Below the pieces are notes generated by a model, which did not search any database, was not told the DNA's origin, and saw nothing but the letters and a program-made list of their open reading frames with translations. From contig NZ_CP029495.1 of assembly GCF_003325475.1 (NCBI RefSeq), positions 744,001 through 808,000 on the forward strand: a stretch of 64,000 bases of DNA, written 5' to 3'. The DNA is from Chromobacterium phragmitis (GTDB lineage Bacteria; Pseudomonadota; Gammaproteobacteria; Burkholderiales; Chromobacteriaceae). Of the stretch, positions 1 to 9,222 are shown in pieces. The position numbers and the translations under genes were made by a program. The first letter of the stretch is position 1. Every line of letters begins with the position of its first letter.

Positions 1-2
1 AC

Positions 3-146
3 TCGATGCTGTCCGCTCAGCAGATCAGCGCGCTGTCGATGTACGCGCTGGTGTACTCCATAGGCGCGCCCTACGCGCTGAACGCCTTGCTGGTAGGCCA
101 GGGGCTAGGCCTGTCGAATAGCAGCGGCTTTTCCGCCACCGCCTGA
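3..146 (+). CDS. 3' end of an unidentified gene (partial)
   Basis: An open frame enters from the window edge and stops at TGA 144-146. The 47 visible residues are rich in Ala, Leu, Ser and Gly, with a moderately hydrophobic stretch followed by a Ser/Gly tail. I do not recognise the family, and too little remains to predict a role. It runs in the same direction as the GntR gene that follows, about 140 bp downstream. The reading frame is supported only by its length and GC-rich codon pattern. Confidence 0.4.
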   Translation, partial: SMLSAQQISALSMYALVYSIGAPYALNALLVGQGLGLSNSSGFSATA

Positions 147-288
147 GCCTCGCACCTCCCATCGGCGGGCATCCGCCATCCCAAGCGCCTTGGTTTGCCC
201 GCCGGCCGGTCTCGATCGTCCTGACTTTGCCTGTATCTTCCTTTGCCGGTACAATTCATCGGATGATTGGATGTTTTGGAGAATCCGC

Positions 289-978
289 ATGAATCCCGCC
301 GCCGCCAAACGCTCTCTGGTGGACATCGCCCTGGAAAGCCTGGGGCAGCAACTCAGCACCGGCCGCTGGCCGGTGGGCTGCCGCATCCCCACCGAGCCGG
401 AACTGGCGGAGGAACTGGGCATCAGCCGCAATACCGTGCGCGAAGCGATCCGGGTATTGCTGTACGCCGGCTTGCTGGAAGTGCGCCAGGGAGACGGCAC
501 CTATGTGCGCGCCGTGGTCAATCCCGGCGCGGCGATGCGCGCGATCAGCCGCGCCAGCCTGCGCGAGCACCTGGAGGTGCGCTGCCTGCTGGAGGAAAGC
601 GCGGCCCGGCTGGCCGCCGAGCGCGCGGCCGACGACGACGTCGCCCGCATCGCCGCGGCGCTGGACGGGTTGGCGCCGCGGGAGGGGGAAACGACGGAGG
701 ACTACGCGCGGCGGGACCTCGTCTTCCACCTGTCCATCGCCGACGCTTGCGGCAATCAGGCGCTGGCAGGGCTCTACCGCTATTTTTCCGACGCGGTGCG
801 ACAAAGCGTGCAGGACTCCATCCGCGACGAGGCGCTGCCCGACCCCGGCTACGAGGCGCACGCCGCCATCTTCGAATCCATCCGTCAGCGCCAACCCGAC
901 GCCGCCGGCCAGGCCGCCGCCGCGATCACCCGGCCGCTGCTGGCCGCGCTGGATCGCCTGCTGGATAAACAACAATAA
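289..978 (+). CDS. GntR-family (FadR/FCD subfamily) transcriptional regulator
   Basis: The 229-residue protein has a winged helix-turn-helix at its N-terminus (about residues 10-75, with the typical PTEPELAEELGISRNTVREA pattern). An all-helical FCD ligand-binding domain follows (about 90-220), with conserved Arg, Asp and His residues that in this family often hold a metal and a carboxylic acid effector. The start at 289 has a GGAGA ribosome site 7 bases upstream; the longer open frame from 190 has none. An MFS exporter gene begins only 9 bases after the stop, so the regulator probably controls its own operon. The effector cannot be read from the sequence. Confidence 0.9.
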   Translation: MNPAAAKRSLVDIALESLGQQLSTGRWPVGCRIPTEPELAEELGISRNTVREAIRVLLYAGLLEVRQGDGTYVRAVVNPGAAMRAISRASLREHLEVRCLLEESAARLAAERAADDDVARIAAALDGLAPREGETTEDYARRDLVFHLSIADACGNQALAGLYRYFSDAVRQSVQDSIRDEALPDPGYEAHAAIFESIRQRQPDAAGQAAAAITRPLLAALDRLLDKQQ

Positions 979-987
979 GGAAACGCC

Positions 988-2253
988 ATGAGAGAAGAAA
1001 GCCCTGGCCGGCAAGCGATTGCCGACGAGCTATTGATAAACGACGACATGCCGGCCGCCGCCGCGCCCGCCAATCGCAACCGCGCGCTGCTGTTGCTGCT
1101 GGGCCTGGTGCTGGTGGGGCTGAACCTGCGGCCCGCGCTGTCCAGCCTGGCCCCGGTGCTGGCCATGGTCAGCGCCGACAGCGGCTTGAGCCCCGCGCTG
1201 TCCGGCCTGCTGACCACGCTGCCGGTAGCCTGCTTGGGCATTTTCGGCCCGCTGGCGCCGCATCTGGCGCGCCGCCTGGGCAGCGAAAAAACCATCGCGC
1301 TGGTGCTGGTGGCGCTGGCCGCAGGCATCTTGCTGCGCACCCAGTTGGGCCTGTTCGGACTATTCGCCGGCTCGGCGCTCGCCGGCGCCGCCATCGGCGT
1401 GATCGGCGTGCTGCTGCCCGGCATCGTCAAACGCGATTTCGCCAACCGCGCCGGCCTGATGACCGGCGTCTACACCATGGCGCTGTGCCTGGGCGCGGCG
1501 CTGGCCGCCGGCTTCACCGTGCCCGCGGCCGAGCATTTCGGCCACGACTGGCGGCCAGCGCTGGCGCTGTGGGCGCTGCCGGCGATTCTGGCGCTGGCGG
1601 TATGGTGGCCGCAATTGAACACCCGGCATGCCGCCGGCCAAGGCCAATGGCGCGTCCAGGGCATCTTGCGCGACCCGTTGGCCTGGCAGGTGACGCTGTT
1701 CATGGGCCTGCAATCGTCGCTGGCCTACATCGTGTTCGGCTGGCTGCCGTCCATCCTGATGGATAGAGGCCTGACCGCGATGCAGGGCGGGCTGATGCTG
1801 TCGCTGTCCACCATGGTGCAGGTGCCGGCCTCCTTGCTGGTGCCGATGCTGGCCCACCGTTGCCGCAACCAGCGCCCGCCCATCGTCGTCACGCTGCTGA
1901 TGGTGATCGCCGGCCTGCTGGGCATGCTGTACGCGCCCACCGACAGCCTGATCCTGTGGGCGGCGCTGCTGGGCTTCGGCCAAGGCGGCCTGTTCAGCAC
2001 CGCGCTGAGCCTGTTGGCTCATCGCTCGCCGGATCAGCACGTGGCCGCCCATCTATCGGGCATGGCCCAAGGCATAGGCTATATGCTGGCTTCCATGGGC
2101 CCATTCGCCGTCGGCCTGATCCGCGGTCACAGCCATGAGACCTGGCCGCTGGCGCTGCTGTTCAGCCTGATCGCCGCCGCCGCCTTCTGCGTCGGCATGC
2201 TGGCCGGCCGCAAGCGGCTGGTGGGCGTCAGAGCCGAACCCATCCTGCCCTGA
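988..2253 (+). CDS. MFS transporter, CynX/NimT type
   Basis: A 421-residue inner-membrane protein with about 12 hydrophobic segments. It carries the LGLVLVGLNLRPALSSLAPVL-type opening typical of the CynX/NimT branch (cyanate and nitroimidazole-type carriers) of the major facilitator superfamily. A cytosolic N-terminal extension of about 35 residues precedes the first membrane segment. The start follows an AAGGAAA ribosome site. It is the second gene of a two-gene unit with a GntR regulator and ends at a strong terminator. The substrate is unknown; the family name does not fix it. Confidence 0.85.
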   Translation: MREESPGRQAIADELLINDDMPAAAAPANRNRALLLLLGLVLVGLNLRPALSSLAPVLAMVSADSGLSPALSGLLTTLPVACLGIFGPLAPHLARRLGSEKTIALVLVALAAGILLRTQLGLFGLFAGSALAGAAIGVIGVLLPGIVKRDFANRAGLMTGVYTMALCLGAALAAGFTVPAAEHFGHDWRPALALWALPAILALAVWWPQLNTRHAAGQGQWRVQGILRDPLAWQVTLFMGLQSSLAYIVFGWLPSILMDRGLTAMQGGLMLSLSTMVQVPASLLVPMLAHRCRNQRPPIVVTLLMVIAGLLGMLYAPTDSLILWAALLGFGQGGLFSTALSLLAHRSPDQHVAAHLSGMAQGIGYMLASMGPFAVGLIRGHSHETWPLALLFSLIAAAAFCVGMLAGRKRLVGVRAEPILP

Positions 2254-2263
2254 TCCCCGACAA

Positions 2264-2288
2264 AAAGCCCGCCATCCAGGCGGGCTTT
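2264..2288. terminator. Bidirectional intrinsic terminator
   Basis: A 10-bp perfect inverted repeat (AAAGCCCGCC / GGCGGGCTTT) with a 5-base loop lies between the convergent MFS gene and the DUF gene. It has an A-run on one side and a T-run on the other, so it can serve both strands. Confidence 0.85.
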
Positions 2289-2306
2289 GTCGTTCCGGCA
2301 TATCCG

Positions 2307-2828
2307 CTAACGCGGCCTGGCGACAATGCCATAGCGGGCGTGCAGGGCCGCCAGCGTCTCGCCGGCCAACGGCAGCCGGGCGCCGCCCAGCGCCAGCGCC
2401 TCCGGCAGAACCGCCGCGTCGCCGTCCCAGTCCGGCAGCGCCTCCTCCAGCACCGCGACCAGGTCGCGGTCGTCCACCGCCGCCAGCTCCCCCCCTATTT
2501 CCAGCAACAGCATGCCGTCCGGCGTCAGCCAGGCCGCCCTCGCCGGCGCGTCGTCGTCGTAAGGCACCGTGCTCCAGCCCTTGGGCGTGCGGCGGGCCAC
2601 CAGCGGAGCGGCGTCCAGCTGCACATACACTTTCTGCGGACCGTTCTGCACATAGCAGCGGCCCTGGCCGTCGCGGCTGTAATTTCGGTTGAAGAAATCC
2701 ACCATGCCTTCATGCTGCAGTCTGGCGTCCTTGATCCACCACTGGCCGCGCGCGTCCAGGCGCAGCCAGCCGAACACCGCCGGCACGTTCGGCCATTTGG
2801 CCAGCGCCGCCAACACCATTTCGTCCAT
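2307..2828 (-). CDS. Conserved hypothetical protein of the DUF2944/DUF2946 type
   Basis: A 173-residue soluble protein. It shows the pattern WPNVPAVFGWLRLDARGQW near the N-terminus and a conserved block FFNRNYSRDGQGRCYVQNGPQKVYVQL in the middle (about residues 45-72). I recall this pattern from a proteobacterial family of unknown function; the exact DUF number is from memory. No signal peptide or membrane segment is visible. It lies 39 bases downstream of the ABC permease gene on the same strand, so it may be the last gene of that unit. Confidence 0.6.
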   Translation of the reverse strand: MDEMVLAALAKWPNVPAVFGWLRLDARGQWWIKDARLQHEGMVDFFNRNYSRDGQGRCYVQNGPQKVYVQLDAAPLVARRTPKGWSTVPYDDDAPARAAWLTPDGMLLLEIGGELAAVDDRDLVAVLEEALPDWDGDAAVLPEALALGGARLPLAGETLAALHARYGIVARPR

Positions 2829-2867
2829 CGCTTCTCCTTCCGCGGGTTCGTCCCGCTTGTCCCGCCG

Positions 2868-5363
2868 CTAGCCTATGGCGCGCAGCACCGTCAGCGGCGG
2901 CGTTCTCGTCACCTTGCCCACCAGCGGCCAGCCCGCCAGCGTCACCACCAATACGCCCGCCCCCATGCCCAGCGGCGGCAGCCACCAGTTGAGCAGCAAA
3001 GGCAGCGAAAACAGCTTCACCGCCGCCAGCGCGCCGATTCCCATCGCGCCCAGCGCCGCCAGCAGGCCAGCCACCGCGCCCAGCCACACCAGCTCGGCCA
3101 GCACCACGCTGCGCACCTGTTTGCGCGACGCGCCCAGCGCCCGCATCAACCCTACGTCGGCCAGCCGTTCGTCGCGAGTGGCCGCCAGCGATGCCCACAA
3201 CACCAGCACGCCGGCTGCCAGCGCCAACAAGAACATCGCCTCGATCGCGCGCGACAGCTTGTCCACCATCGCCCTCACCTCGGCCAGGATGCTGCCCACA
3301 TCGATCACCGTGATGTTGGGAAAACGCTCCACCAGCTGGTTGGCGAAGTCCTCGTCCGCCGGCTCCAGCCGGAAGCTGGTGATCCAGCTGGCCGGCTGCC
3401 GTCCGAACTGGCCGGGCGTGCCGATGACGAAGAAATTGACGCGGAAGCTGTCCCATGGCACTTCGCGCAGGCTGGTCACCTTGGCGCGGTAAGTGGCGCC
3501 GGCCAGATCGAAGGCCAGCGTGTCGCCCAGCTTGATGCCCAGCAGCTTGGCCAGTCCCTTCTCCACCGAAAACTGCGGCTTCGCCCGCTTGTCCGCGTCC
3601 CACCACTTGCCGGCCGCCAGCTGGTTGCCCGGCGGCGGATCGGCGCGCCATGACAGATTGAACTCGCGCTCCGCCAGCCGCCGCGCCTGCTCGTCGTCAT
3701 AGCTTGCCGGACGCACCGGCTGCTCGTTGATGGCGATCAGCCGCGCCCGCGCCATCGGCGCAAGCTCGGGCTGCGGCCGTCCCGTCGCCGCGAAGGCGTC
3801 GCGCACGGCATCCAGCTGATTGCCCTGAATATTGATCACGAACTTATTGGGCGCGTCGGCCGGCACGCTGCGCTGCCAGGCGCCGATCAGATCGTCGCGC
3901 ACCACGGTCAGCGTCAATAGCGCCATCAGCCCCACCGACAGCGAGGCGATCTGCAGCACCGCGAGCCAGCGCCGCCGCGCCAGATTGGCGATGCCGAAGC
4001 GCCAGCCCACCTTGCCGCCGCGCGGCAGGCGGCGCATCAGCAACACCAGCCCCAACGCCAAGGCGCCGGATACCGCGAGAAAACCCAGCATCGAAACCAG
4101 CAGCCAGCCCGCCAGCGACCACTCGCCCACCTGCCACGAAGCCAGTCCCAGCAGCGTGGCCAGCGCCAACGCCGGCGCGATCACGCCTTGGCGCGTCGGC
4201 GGCAGCTCGTTGCGCAACACCGCCGCCGGCGACACGTCGCGGATGGCCATCAAGGGCGGCAGCGCCAGGCCGGCCAGCAGCAGTTGCGCCGCCAGCGGGC
4301 CGATCAGCCACGGCTGCCAGCCTGGATCGGGCAGAATCTCGCCGACATAGCCGCTGAACAGCCGCATCAGCCCCAGTTGCACGCCGAAACCGGCCAGCGT
4401 GCCGAGCAGGCCGGCCAACAGCCCCACCAGCGCGAACAGGCCGACGAACAGCCCCCATACCTCGCCGGAGCCCAGCCCCAGGCAGCGCAGCACCGCCACC
4501 TGCTGCCAATGGCGCTGCAGGTAGCGCCGCACCACCAGCGCCACCGCCGACGCGGCCAGCGCCACGGTCAGCATCGCGGTCAGGCCGAGGAAGCGCCGCG
4601 CGCGCTCTAGCCCGGTGCGGATCTCCGGCCGCATCTCCTCCACATTTTCCAGCCGCGAGCCCTTGGGCGTGTGCGTCCGCAGCCAGCCGCGGAAATCGGC
4701 GACCTGGCGGTCCTCGCCGGCGAACAGCAAGCGCCAACGGATGCGGCTGCCCTCCTGCACCAGGCCGGTGGCCGGCAAATCGGCGCTGTTGAACATCAGC
4801 CGCGGCACGAAATTGTAGATGTCCATGCTGCCGTCCGGCTCGCGCACGATGACGCCGTCCAGCTTCAACTGGACGTTGCCGACGCCGATCTCGTCCCCCA
4901 GCTTCAGCTTGAGCCTGCTGATCAGCCTGGCGTCGGCCCAGGCGGTGCCGGGCGCCGGCTGCAGGCGGCCGCTCTGTTCGACCCCGTCGGCTCGCCGCAC
5001 CGCGGTTTCGCCGCGCAGCGGATAGCCGGCGCTCACCGCCTTGTATTGCGCCAGCGTCGCCTGGCCGCCGGCGAACACCATGGAGGGAAAGGTGATGTTG
5101 TCAGCGGTCTGCAGGCCGCGCCGCTTCGCCTCGGCCCGCACCGCGTCCGGCGCCGCCGCGTTGCCGGACAGCACCAGATCGGCCGCCAGCAGCTGGGTGG
5201 CCTGGGTGGTCAGCGCCTTTTCCACCCGGTCGGAAAAAAAGGCGACGCTGCTCATCGCCGCCACCGCCAGCGACAAGGCCAGGCCGAGAATCGTCAGTTC
5301 GCCCGCCGCCAGCTCGCGGCGGATGAAGCGGCTGACGAATCCCAAACGTCCGGATACGGTCAT
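2868..5363 (-). CDS. ABC transporter permease, YbbP/FtsX-like
   Basis: An 831-residue membrane protein. One membrane segment near the N-terminus (about 20-45) is followed by a large periplasmic domain. Then come an FtsX-like membrane block (about 260-400), further segments, a second periplasmic domain, and a C-terminal FtsX block. This matches the YbbP permease of the YbbA-YbbP exporter, which is thought to move hydrophobic or lipid-like cargo. The start at 5363 overlaps the stop of the ATPase gene (ATGA), so the two are translationally coupled. A longer reading from 5417 would bury the start inside the ATPase gene. Confidence 0.88.
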   Translation of the reverse strand: MTVSGRLGFVSRFIRRELAAGELTILGLALSLAVAAMSSVAFFSDRVEKALTTQATQLLAADLVLSGNAAAPDAVRAEAKRRGLQTADNITFPSMVFAGGQATLAQYKAVSAGYPLRGETAVRRADGVEQSGRLQPAPGTAWADARLISRLKLKLGDEIGVGNVQLKLDGVIVREPDGSMDIYNFVPRLMFNSADLPATGLVQEGSRIRWRLLFAGEDRQVADFRGWLRTHTPKGSRLENVEEMRPEIRTGLERARRFLGLTAMLTVALAASAVALVVRRYLQRHWQQVAVLRCLGLGSGEVWGLFVGLFALVGLLAGLLGTLAGFGVQLGLMRLFSGYVGEILPDPGWQPWLIGPLAAQLLLAGLALPPLMAIRDVSPAAVLRNELPPTRQGVIAPALALATLLGLASWQVGEWSLAGWLLVSMLGFLAVSGALALGLVLLMRRLPRGGKVGWRFGIANLARRRWLAVLQIASLSVGLMALLTLTVVRDDLIGAWQRSVPADAPNKFVINIQGNQLDAVRDAFAATGRPQPELAPMARARLIAINEQPVRPASYDDEQARRLAEREFNLSWRADPPPGNQLAAGKWWDADKRAKPQFSVEKGLAKLLGIKLGDTLAFDLAGATYRAKVTSLREVPWDSFRVNFFVIGTPGQFGRQPASWITSFRLEPADEDFANQLVERFPNITVIDVGSILAEVRAMVDKLSRAIEAMFLLALAAGVLVLWASLAATRDERLADVGLMRALGASRKQVRSVVLAELVWLGAVAGLLAALGAMGIGALAAVKLFSLPLLLNWWLPPLGMGAGVLVVTLAGWPLVGKVTRTPPLTVLRAIG

Positions 5364-6058
5364 TCCGCGCGCGCTCCGTTCAGCTTGCCGTCCACCAGCC
5401 GGTAGATGGCGTCGCAACGGCTGGCCAGCTCGTTGTCGTGGGTGACCAGCACCAGCGCCGTGCCTTGCTCCGCGTTGAGCTGGAACAGCAAGTCTATGAT
5501 TTGGCGGCCGGTGTGCGGATCCAGGTTGCCGGTGGGCTCATCGGCGAACAGCAGGCCCGGATGGATGACGAAGGCGCGCGCCAGCGCCACCCGCTGCTGC
5601 TCGCCGCCGGACAGATGGCGCGGATAATGGCCCAGCCGCGCCGCCAGCCCCACCCGCTCCAGCATCTTCCTCGCCGCCTCGCGCGCGTCGTTGCGCCCGG
5701 CCAGCTCCAGTGGCAGCATGACGTTCTCCTGCGCGGTCAGTTGCGGCAACAGCTGAAAGTTCTGGAAAACAAATCCCACCTTGTCGCGTCTAAGCAAGGC
5801 GCGCGCGTCCTCGCTGAGCCGCGACAGCGGCTTGCCGAACAGCGCCACCTCGCCGTCGCTGGGATGGTCGAGCCCGGCCAGCAGCGACAACAACGTGGAC
5901 TTGCCCGAACCCGAAGTGCCGACGATGGCCACGCTCTCGCCCGGATACAGCGTCAGCGAGGCGCTGCGCAGGATATGCAGCACGTCGCCGCGGAAATGCA
6001 CTTGTTTCGCCAACTCGCTGGCGGCCAACACCGCCTTCTTTATTTCAGGATGGTTCAT
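5360..6058 (-). CDS. ABC transporter ATP-binding protein, YbbA/LolD-like
   Basis: A 232-residue ATPase. It has Walker A GTSGSGKST (about residue 48), Q-loop FQNFQLLPQLT, signature LSGGEQQR, Walker B LLFADEPTGNLD and a switch His in LVTHD. These are the marks of the MacB/LolD/YbbA group that pairs with FtsX-type permeases. The permease gene follows with an ATGA overlap. The start codon overlaps the start of tesA on the other strand (shared CATG at 6056-6059). The ybbA-ybbP-tesA neighbourhood is also found in E. coli, which supports the assignment. Confidence 0.9.
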   Translation of the reverse strand: MNHPEIKKAVLAASELAKQVHFRGDVLHILRSASLTLYPGESVAIVGTSGSGKSTLLSLLAGLDHPSDGEVALFGKPLSRLSEDARALLRRDKVGFVFQNFQLLPQLTAQENVMLPLELAGRNDAREAARKMLERVGLAARLGHYPRHLSGGEQQRVALARAFVIHPGLLFADEPTGNLDPHTGRQIIDLLFQLNAEQGTALVLVTHDNELASRCDAIYRLVDGKLNGARAE

Positions 6059-6653
6059 GCGCTCTATCGTCTGCAAAATGCTGTTCCCCTTGTTGCTGCT
6101 GTGGCAGTTGCCCGCCGTCGGCGCCACCGTTCTGGTATTCGGCGACAGCCTGTCCGCCGGCTACGGCCTGGCGCCGGATCAGGGCTGGGTGACGCTGCTT
6201 GCCCGCGAACTGGCGCCGCGCCACAGGGTGGTCAACGCCAGCGTTTCCGGCGAAACCAGCGCCGGCGGCCTGTCGCGGCTGCCCGACGCGCTCGCGCGCC
6301 ACAAGCCCGACGTGCTGGTGCTGGAGCTGGGCGCCAACGACGGCCTGCGCGGCCTGCCGGTGGCGGAAATGCGACGCAACCTGCAGCGGATGATAGACCT
6401 GGCCCAGGCCAGCCGAGCCAAGGTGCTGCTGGTGGGCATGGCGCTGCCACCCAACTATGGCCCCCGCTACGGCGCCGAGTTCCGCGCCGTTTATGACGAT
6501 TTGGCCCGACGCAACCGCCTGGCCTACCTGCCCTTGCTGGTCGAGGGCTTCGCCGGCGACCTGAGCGCCTTCCAGCCGGACGGCCTGCATCCCCGCGCGG
6601 AGAAGCAGGCCACCATGATGCGCGCGGTCAAGGCAAAACTGCCAGTGAAATAA
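6057..6653 (+). CDS. tesA: Acyl-CoA thioesterase I / lysophospholipase L1 (TesA)
   Basis: A 198-residue SGNH/GDSL hydrolase. The nucleophile lies in GDSLSAGYG (Ser31 counted from this start). GAND supplies the Asn block and DGLHP near the C-terminus supplies the Asp-His pair. The first 23 residues form a signal peptide, so the enzyme is periplasmic; TesA cleaves acyl thioesters, esters and lysophospholipids. The start at 6057 has CAGGA six bases upstream; an in-frame ATG at 6078 is possible. It is divergent from the YbbAP-type exporter with overlapping start codons, so both promoters lie inside the opposing coding sequence. Confidence 0.92.
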   Translation: MRSIVCKMLFPLLLLWQLPAVGATVLVFGDSLSAGYGLAPDQGWVTLLARELAPRHRVVNASVSGETSAGGLSRLPDALARHKPDVLVLELGANDGLRGLPVAEMRRNLQRMIDLAQASRAKVLLVGMALPPNYGPRYGAEFRAVYDDLARRNRLAYLPLLVEGFAGDLSAFQPDGLHPRAEKQATMMRAVKAKLPVK

Positions 6654-6781
6654 TGCAACAAAACAGTTGACTATTAATTGTCAGGAATAGAAGAATAAGC
6701 GGATCGCATAATCATACCGCAGTCCGCCCGCCCGCGTTTCATCGCCGCGCTGAAACCGGGCCCGGCGGCCGCCGCCGCGCC

Positions 6782-8005
6782 ATGCCCCAAACACCTTTGC
6801 TCCGCCGCCTCGCCGGCCCCTATCGCGGCCTGCCGCCCAGCGTCTACATCCAGGTCGTCTGCAGCTTCATCAACAATGTCGGCGGCATTTCCAAACTGTT
6901 CCTGCCGCTTTATCTGCGCGAAAACTACCAGCTGCCCTACAACCAGATCGGCCTGCTGATGGCTTTCTACGGCGCGGGCATGCTGGCCGGCTCGCTGAAG
7001 GGCGGCAGCCTGACCGACCGCTTCGACAGCCGCGCGCTGGCGGTACTGTCTCTGGCGCTGTCTGGAATGTGCATGGCCTTGCTGGCGCTGCAGATTCCGG
7101 TATGGCTGTTCATGCCGCTCTTGGTGCTGTCCGGGCTGGCTGACGGCGGCTTCCGCCCCGTCAACCAGCGGTTGGCGCTGGAGCCTTGCACGCCGCAACA
7201 GCGGCCGGTGGCCCAGGGCATGATGCGAGTGGCGTTCAATCTGGGCGTCGCCATCGCCGGCATCACCAGCGGCTTTCTCGCCGCCTACGGCTATCAATGG
7301 GTGTACGCGGCCAACGCCGCCGGCACGTTGCTGGGCGCGGTCTGGATGGCGTGGTCTTACAGCCGCCGCCGGGAAAGCACCCGGCCGCGGCAGCGCCCGG
7401 AGGAAAGCGAGGCCGAGCTGGATGGTCCCTGGCGCGACGCCAGCTTTCTGCGCAGCATTCTGGCGCTGGTGCTGATCACGCTGGCTTTCGATCAGATGTA
7501 CGTGACGCTGGCGCTGTTCCTGCGCGAGCATTACCAGCTGGGACCAGAGTGGGTGGGCTATCTGTTCACCCTCAACGGCCTGATGGTGGTGGCGCTGCAG
7601 ATCCCGATCAGCCGCCGCATCCTGCGCTGGGGCCTGGCGCGCAGCACCCAGCTGGGCGTGCTGCTGACCGGTTGCTCATTCCTGTGGCTGAACGCCGGCC
7701 ACGGCGCGGCCTGGGCGGTGCTGATGATGGTGACGCTGACCTTCGGCGAGCTGCTGCTGTCCCCCTGCTACGCGCAACTGGTGATGCATCGCTCCGAGGG
7801 CAGGCTGCGCGGCAGCTATCTGGGGCTCTACAACGCGGCCTGGAACGGCCGCACGTTGGTGGCGCCGGCGCTGGGCACCGCGCTGTACGGCCAATTGGGC
7901 GGCGCCGCGCTGTGGTGGCTGTGCGCGCTGGCCGCCTGCCTGAGCGTGGCCATCCAGCACGGCGCGCTGAAAGCCATGCTGGCGCCCGCCGCGGAAGCTG
8001 GCTAG
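6782..8005 (+). CDS. MFS transporter, MdtH-like
   Basis: A 407-residue protein with about 11-12 membrane segments and an MFS loop 2-3 motif (GGSLTDRFDSR, about residue 75). A charged cytosolic loop lies near the middle (RRRESTRPRQRPEESEAE), where the two six-helix halves join. Overall it resembles the MdtH-type drug-exporter branch, but the substrate cannot be deduced. No good ribosome site precedes ATG 6782, so the true start may differ. Its stop overlaps the stop of the convergent diguanylate cyclase gene by 3 bases (CTAG), leaving no room for a separate terminator. Confidence 0.8.
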   Translation: MPQTPLLRRLAGPYRGLPPSVYIQVVCSFINNVGGISKLFLPLYLRENYQLPYNQIGLLMAFYGAGMLAGSLKGGSLTDRFDSRALAVLSLALSGMCMALLALQIPVWLFMPLLVLSGLADGGFRPVNQRLALEPCTPQQRPVAQGMMRVAFNLGVAIAGITSGFLAAYGYQWVYAANAAGTLLGAVWMAWSYSRRRESTRPRQRPEESEAELDGPWRDASFLRSILALVLITLAFDQMYVTLALFLREHYQLGPEWVGYLFTLNGLMVVALQIPISRRILRWGLARSTQLGVLLTGCSFLWLNAGHGAAWAVLMMVTLTFGELLLSPCYAQLVMHRSEGRLRGSYLGLYNAAWNGRTLVAPALGTALYGQLGGAALWWLCALAACLSVAIQHGALKAMLAPAAEAG

Positions 8006-9222
8006 CCGCGCTCGGCGTCGTCGGCCAGGCGGACGCGGTTGCGGCCGCCTTGCTTGGCCCGATACAGCGCGACGTCGGCGCGCTTCAAGCATTGCCGCAC
8101 CGGCTCCCCTGGCCGGCAGCCGGCCACGCCTATCGACACCGTCTGCACCTTGCCCACCGGCAGCCCCTCCAGGCTGGTGGTGCACAGCAGGGTCCGCGCC
8201 TCCTCCATCAGGCTGAGCAGGGCCATGCCCTCCATCTCCGGTGCCAGCACCGCGAACTCCTCGCCGCCGTAACGCGCCAGCACCGCCCCTTCCGGCAACA
8301 GGCTTTCGAACAGCCGCGCCGCCTGGCACAACAGGCGGTCGCCCACTTGATGGCCGTAGTTGTCGTTCACCTGCTTGAAATGGTCCAGATCCAGCATCGC
8401 CAGCGACCAGGGCCGGTCGCTGAGCAAGCTGGCTTCCGCGCAGCGGTCCAGCCGCTCTCTCAGCGCGCGCTGGTTGTAGCAGCCGGTCAGCGCGTCGCTC
8501 TCCGCCAGCCGCCGCATCTGGCGCAAGGCGCTCTGCAATACCTGCTGCCGCTCCTCCAGCAACGCCTTCTTCGCCATGCTCTCGCGATGCAGCGCCCGCA
8601 CCGAGGCCAGCATGGCCTCGTTGCGCTCGCTCAGGGTGGCGGTGTCCTGCAGCTGGCGATTGAAGCTCTGCAGGAACTCCCACTGCACCAGGATGTAGAT
8701 CGCGCAGCCGATCAGGATAGCCAGATACAGGCTGCCGCCCTCCTGATGCAGCCGGTACAGCGGATACGCCCAGTAGCCGACGATGTAGCCGCGCTGCAAA
8801 TCGCGGCAAGGCGCCAGCAACAGGCAAACCAGCGCGAACGCGCCCACCAGCCACATGATGGTCACCAGCCGGTACGGCCCCTCCGCGTCGGGCAGCATCA
8901 GCCACATCATCGACGCCCAGGCCAGGCTGCTGGCCAGCATCGCTTCCCGCAGCGGCAGATAGCGCGCCCGCGTCTGCCACAGCGACTGGGGCGTGCGGCC
9001 GAAGCTGGCGCTCAGCGCCGCCAGCCACAGCTCCACCGCCAGAAAGACGGCCGCCCAGGCCGCCCCCCGCCACAGCGGCACCTGCGGGTGCATCAGCCAC
9101 ACGAAAAAGGGGATGGCGACGAAGGCGTGCCAGACGGACAGGCGCAGCATGCCCGCCATTTCCCGCGCCAGTTCGGCCTCCTGGCGGCCGAAGGGCGGAA
9201 GCGCACGCTCGGCCGGCCTCAT
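8002..9222 (-). CDS. Membrane-bound diguanylate cyclase (GGDEF)
   Basis: A 406-residue protein with five or six predicted membrane segments in the first 190 residues. A coiled-coil-like linker follows (about 195-245), then a GGDEF domain with the active-site motif RYGGEEF. It should make cyclic di-GMP at the inner membrane. The residues five positions before GGEEF do not form the RxxD inhibitory site, so product feedback there is unlikely. The start at 9222 overlaps the stop of the upstream GGDEF gene (ATGA), so the two cyclases are made from one transcript. The signal sensed by the membrane part is unknown. Confidence 0.9.
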   Translation of the reverse strand: MRPAERALPPFGRQEAELAREMAGMLRLSVWHAFVAIPFFVWLMHPQVPLWRGAAWAAVFLAVELWLAALSASFGRTPQSLWQTRARYLPLREAMLASSLAWASMMWLMLPDAEGPYRLVTIMWLVGAFALVCLLLAPCRDLQRGYIVGYWAYPLYRLHQEGGSLYLAILIGCAIYILVQWEFLQSFNRQLQDTATLSERNEAMLASVRALHRESMAKKALLEERQQVLQSALRQMRRLAESDALTGCYNQRALRERLDRCAEASLLSDRPWSLAMLDLDHFKQVNDNYGHQVGDRLLCQAARLFESLLPEGAVLARYGGEEFAVLAPEMEGMALLSLMEEARTLLCTTSLEGLPVGKVQTVSIGVAGCRPGEPVRQCLKRADVALYRAKQGGRNRVRLADDAERG

